From Thiotrichales bacterium (lineage in GTDB: Bacteria > Pseudomonadota > Gammaproteobacteria > UWMA-0217), in the NCBI GenBank assembly GCA_024763135.1, contig JANTGD010000124.1, positions 1-9,109 of the forward strand: DNA of 9,109 nucleotides, in the 5' to 3' direction. A model generated the notes under the pieces. That model was given only the letters and a program-made list of their open reading frames with translations. It did not search any database and was not told where the DNA came from. Within the stretch, counting starts at the first letter, position 1, and each line of letters starts with the position of its first letter. Shown here piece after piece: positions 7,680-9,109 of the stretch. Both the position numbers and the translations under genes were made by a program.

Positions 7680-7721
7680 TAAACTTCATTTTTGATATAA
7701 AAAACATCAGTAATGACCTAG

Positions 7722-7731
7722 GGTGATCACC
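7722..7731. promoter_or_regulatory. Perfect palindrome GGTGATCACC, possible operator
   Basis: This perfect 10-base palindrome lies between the divergent operons. Its first eight bases recur at 7629-7636 (GGTGATCA), across the first codons of the HTH gene. A related eight-base palindrome, ATCATGAT, is at 7647-7654. Dimeric XRE regulators usually bind short palindromes, so these are candidate sites for the neighbouring HTH protein. The copy at 7629 is also coding sequence, so the repeat may be chance. Confidence 0.3.
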
Positions 7732-7814
7732 AGGAAAGAGAGATGGGGATTGATACTTTTACATCCATCGATCAATATAAGTATTCCGTTATATTCTTAA
7801 TTGGAGAGTTAAGT

Positions 7815-8375
7815 ATGGTTCTGAACTGGAAAACCGGGGGGCTCTTGCTCGGCCTGGTCTTTGTTACCGCCATCATGCTGGTAAAGCCGATTGGTGTATC
7901 CACCCAATTTGTCATTCTCGATGGCATTCTTTGGGATTCGGTCAACCCCAAGGCAGTGGTCGAGTCGCCTGATGCCAAATCTGGCTATGCCAGTAGTAAC
8001 GCCTATCTCAATAAGAGCGGCGGAAAATACGCCAAGCATGTTGCCAATCCGCTCAACTATGGATTTATTTTCGTGCTCGCCATGGCAGCTGGAGCAGCGC
8101 TATCGGCCTATTTACGGGGTGGGGTTACGCGTGAAGAGCGTCAAATGCCAAAAATCTGGCGTGCCAATTTTGGTGACGAACCATGGAAGCGCTATCTGGT
8201 TGCATTTATTGCCGGCTTTATCGTGCTCTACGGTGCTCGCCTGGCGGGCGGCTGTACCTCAGGGCATATGATGAGCGGCATGCTGCAAACTGCGGTATCG
8301 GGCTATTTGTTCACTGCAGGCGTATTACTTGCCGGCATCCCAACGGCTATCTACCTGTTCCGCAAGGAGGACTGA
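7815..8375 (+). CDS. YeeE/YedE-family membrane transporter, half-size subunit A
   Basis: This 186-residue membrane protein is one half of a probable sulfur-compound (for example thiosulfate) transporter. It carries the YeeE signature GARLAGGCTSGHMMSG (140-155); its only cysteine, C147, matches the functionally important cysteine of this motif. The first motif KPIGVSTQFV (24-33) keeps the family shape but has no cysteine. A hydrophilic loop at about 41-80 follows the first membrane segment; further segments lie at about 80-99, 127-146 and 155-181. The start at 7815 is chosen because WKTGGLLLGLVF begins the recognisable protein and GGAGAG at 7803-7808 is well placed. An in-frame ATG at 7743 with AGGAAAGAG upstream would add 24 residues of AT-rich, atypical sequence. 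It is followed after four bases by subunit B. The substrate is inferred from family, not shown here. Confidence 0.85.
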   Translation: MVLNWKTGGLLLGLVFVTAIMLVKPIGVSTQFVILDGILWDSVNPKAVVESPDAKSGYASSNAYLNKSGGKYAKHVANPLNYGFIFVLAMAAGAALSAYLRGGVTREERQMPKIWRANFGDEPWKRYLVAFIAGFIVLYGARLAGGCTSGHMMSGMLQTAVSGYLFTAGVLLAGIPTAIYLFRKED

Positions 8376-8379
8376 CGCA

Positions 8380-8982
8380 ATGAAACTCATATTGGCTATT
8401 TTAATTGGTGGTGCCTTTGGATTCGTGCTTGACCGCATTGGCGCGACCAATCCAAATTATATTATCGGTATGCTGCGTTTAAGCCGCTTGCATTTACTCA
8501 AGACCATTCTACTGGCCATCGGAGTGGCGTCCATATTGGTTTTCGGCGGGCTACTTGCGGGGCTGATTTCACCCAGCCATATTCATATCAAAACGGCTTA
8601 CATCGGTGTCTTTGTCGGTGGTTTATTGCTGGGTACGGGGATGGCTGTGGGTGGCTATTGTCCTGGTACGGGAGTGACCGCTGCTGCCACGGGACGCAAA
8701 GATGCACTGTTCTTTATTCTCGGTGGTCTGGTTGGTGCAGGTGCCTTTATGATGACCTACAGCTGGGTAAAATCCACCGGCATACTCAGCCCCATCCTCG
8801 GCGGTAAAGCAACCCTTGGAAGCATCGCCGGCACAAAGTTCCCTGCCCTGTTTTCCGCTATGTCGGGTGAATTGATCGGCATCGGCTTGGGAATTGTTTT
8901 TATCGTTCTCGCTTTTATATTGCCCGATCGGCTGTGTTGCAAAGTCGAAGGTAAGAAAAAAGAAAGCGCCTATCAATCCTAA
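8380..8982 (+). CDS. YeeE/YedE-family membrane transporter, half-size subunit B
   Basis: This 200-residue membrane protein is the second half of the paired YeeE-like transporter. It has the signature GGYCPGTGVTAAATGRKDA (91-109) with C94, the equivalent of the second conserved cysteine in full-length YeeE. Hydrophobic segments lie at about 3-18, 40-63, 72-90, 109-128 and 162-181. The motif NPNYIIGMLRLSRLHLLKTI (24-43) is typical of this half in two-gene versions. C186 and C187 form a Cys-Cys pair just after the last membrane segment, followed by a basic, Lys-rich tail; their role is unclear. The start is decided by a strong AAGGAGG at 8364-8370, nine bases upstream and inside the end of subunit A. 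An in-frame upstream ATG at 8329 lies inside subunit A and is rejected. A and B together would rebuild the duplicated full-length fold. Confidence 0.87.
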   Translation: MKLILAILIGGAFGFVLDRIGATNPNYIIGMLRLSRLHLLKTILLAIGVASILVFGGLLAGLISPSHIHIKTAYIGVFVGGLLLGTGMAVGGYCPGTGVTAAATGRKDALFFILGGLVGAGAFMMTYSWVKSTGILSPILGGKATLGSIAGTKFPALFSAMSGELIGIGLGIVFIVLAFILPDRLCCKVEGKKKESAYQS

Positions 8983-8997
8983 ACAGTAACGCTGAGT

Positions 8998-9019
8998 AGT
9001 TACCTTGTAATAAGTAACT
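8998..9019 (+). other. Weak hairpin after the transporter genes
   Basis: AGTTAC at 8998-9003 pairs with GTAACT at 9014-9019 around a 10-base loop, 15 bases after the subunit B stop. GTAAC at 8986-8990 can pair with GTTAC at 8999-9003 as an alternative. The stems are short, low in GC and not followed by a T-run, so this is not a convincing terminator. No gene is seen between 8983 and the window end. Confidence 0.2.
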
Positions 9020-9064
9020 CAAGTTTCGGAGTTTAAATATCATTACGCACTGAATTAGAGCGTC

Positions 9065-9097
9065 CCTTCTCCCTCGGGGAGAAGGACAGGATGAGGG
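9065..9097. repeat. Dispersed CCCTTCTCC...GAGGG palindromic repeat
   Basis: CCTTCTCCC (9065-9073) pairs perfectly with GGGAGAAGG (9077-9085) around a 3-base loop, followed by ACAGGATGAGGG. This matches the general form of the CCCTCTCCC...GGGAGAGGG...GGTGAGGG repeats scattered between genes in many gammaproteobacteria. It may end transcription of the transporter pair or simply be a mobile-type REP sequence. No T-run follows. Identification is by remembered form; only one copy is in the window. Confidence 0.6.
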
Positions 9098-9109
9098 AAT
9101 GCATTCAAT

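Overview
The window is gene-dense bacterial DNA. The codon usage, moderately high GC and dispersed palindromic repeats at both ends suggest a gammaproteobacterial or similar proteobacterial chromosome. The pairing of a YeeE/YedE-type sulfur-compound transporter with an unusual hydrogenase-4-like complex hints at a sulfur-metabolising or chemolithotrophic lifestyle, but that is inference; no taxonomic marker gene is present.

Layout: positions 1-70 hold a REP-like palindromic repeat. Positions 164-7637 are one compact minus-strand operon read right to left: a small XRE/Cro-type HTH regulator, then homologues of HyfB, HyfC, HyfE, HyfF, HyfG and HyfI. Every junction from the regulator to the large subunit overlaps by 1 to 16 bases, and the last gap is only 9 bases. 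Positions 7638-7814 are an AT-rich divergent control region with a candidate promoter and short palindromes. Positions 7815-8982 are a plus-strand pair encoding two half-size YeeE/YedE membrane proteins. Positions 8983-9109 hold weak hairpins and a second dispersed repeat.

The main biological point is that the complex looks like a group 4 (formate hydrogenlyase / hydrogenase-4) membrane complex but cannot be a normal [NiFe]-hydrogenase. Both cysteine pairs that hold the NiFe site are gone from the large subunit (V229/S232 and S490/S493). The small subunit keeps the four cysteines for one proximal 4Fe-4S cluster. The ferredoxin-like subunits (HyfA, HyfH) and the third antiporter-like subunit (HyfD) are not in the cluster. 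What remains is two antiporter-like subunits, a NuoK-like and a NuoH-like subunit, and a NuoB/NuoCD-like soluble arm with one predicted Fe-S cluster. This matches the energy-converting hydrogenase-related (Ehr-like) group, whose substrate and electron partner are not established. The regulator is the first gene of the operon and sits opposite the transporter genes, so it may control both directions.
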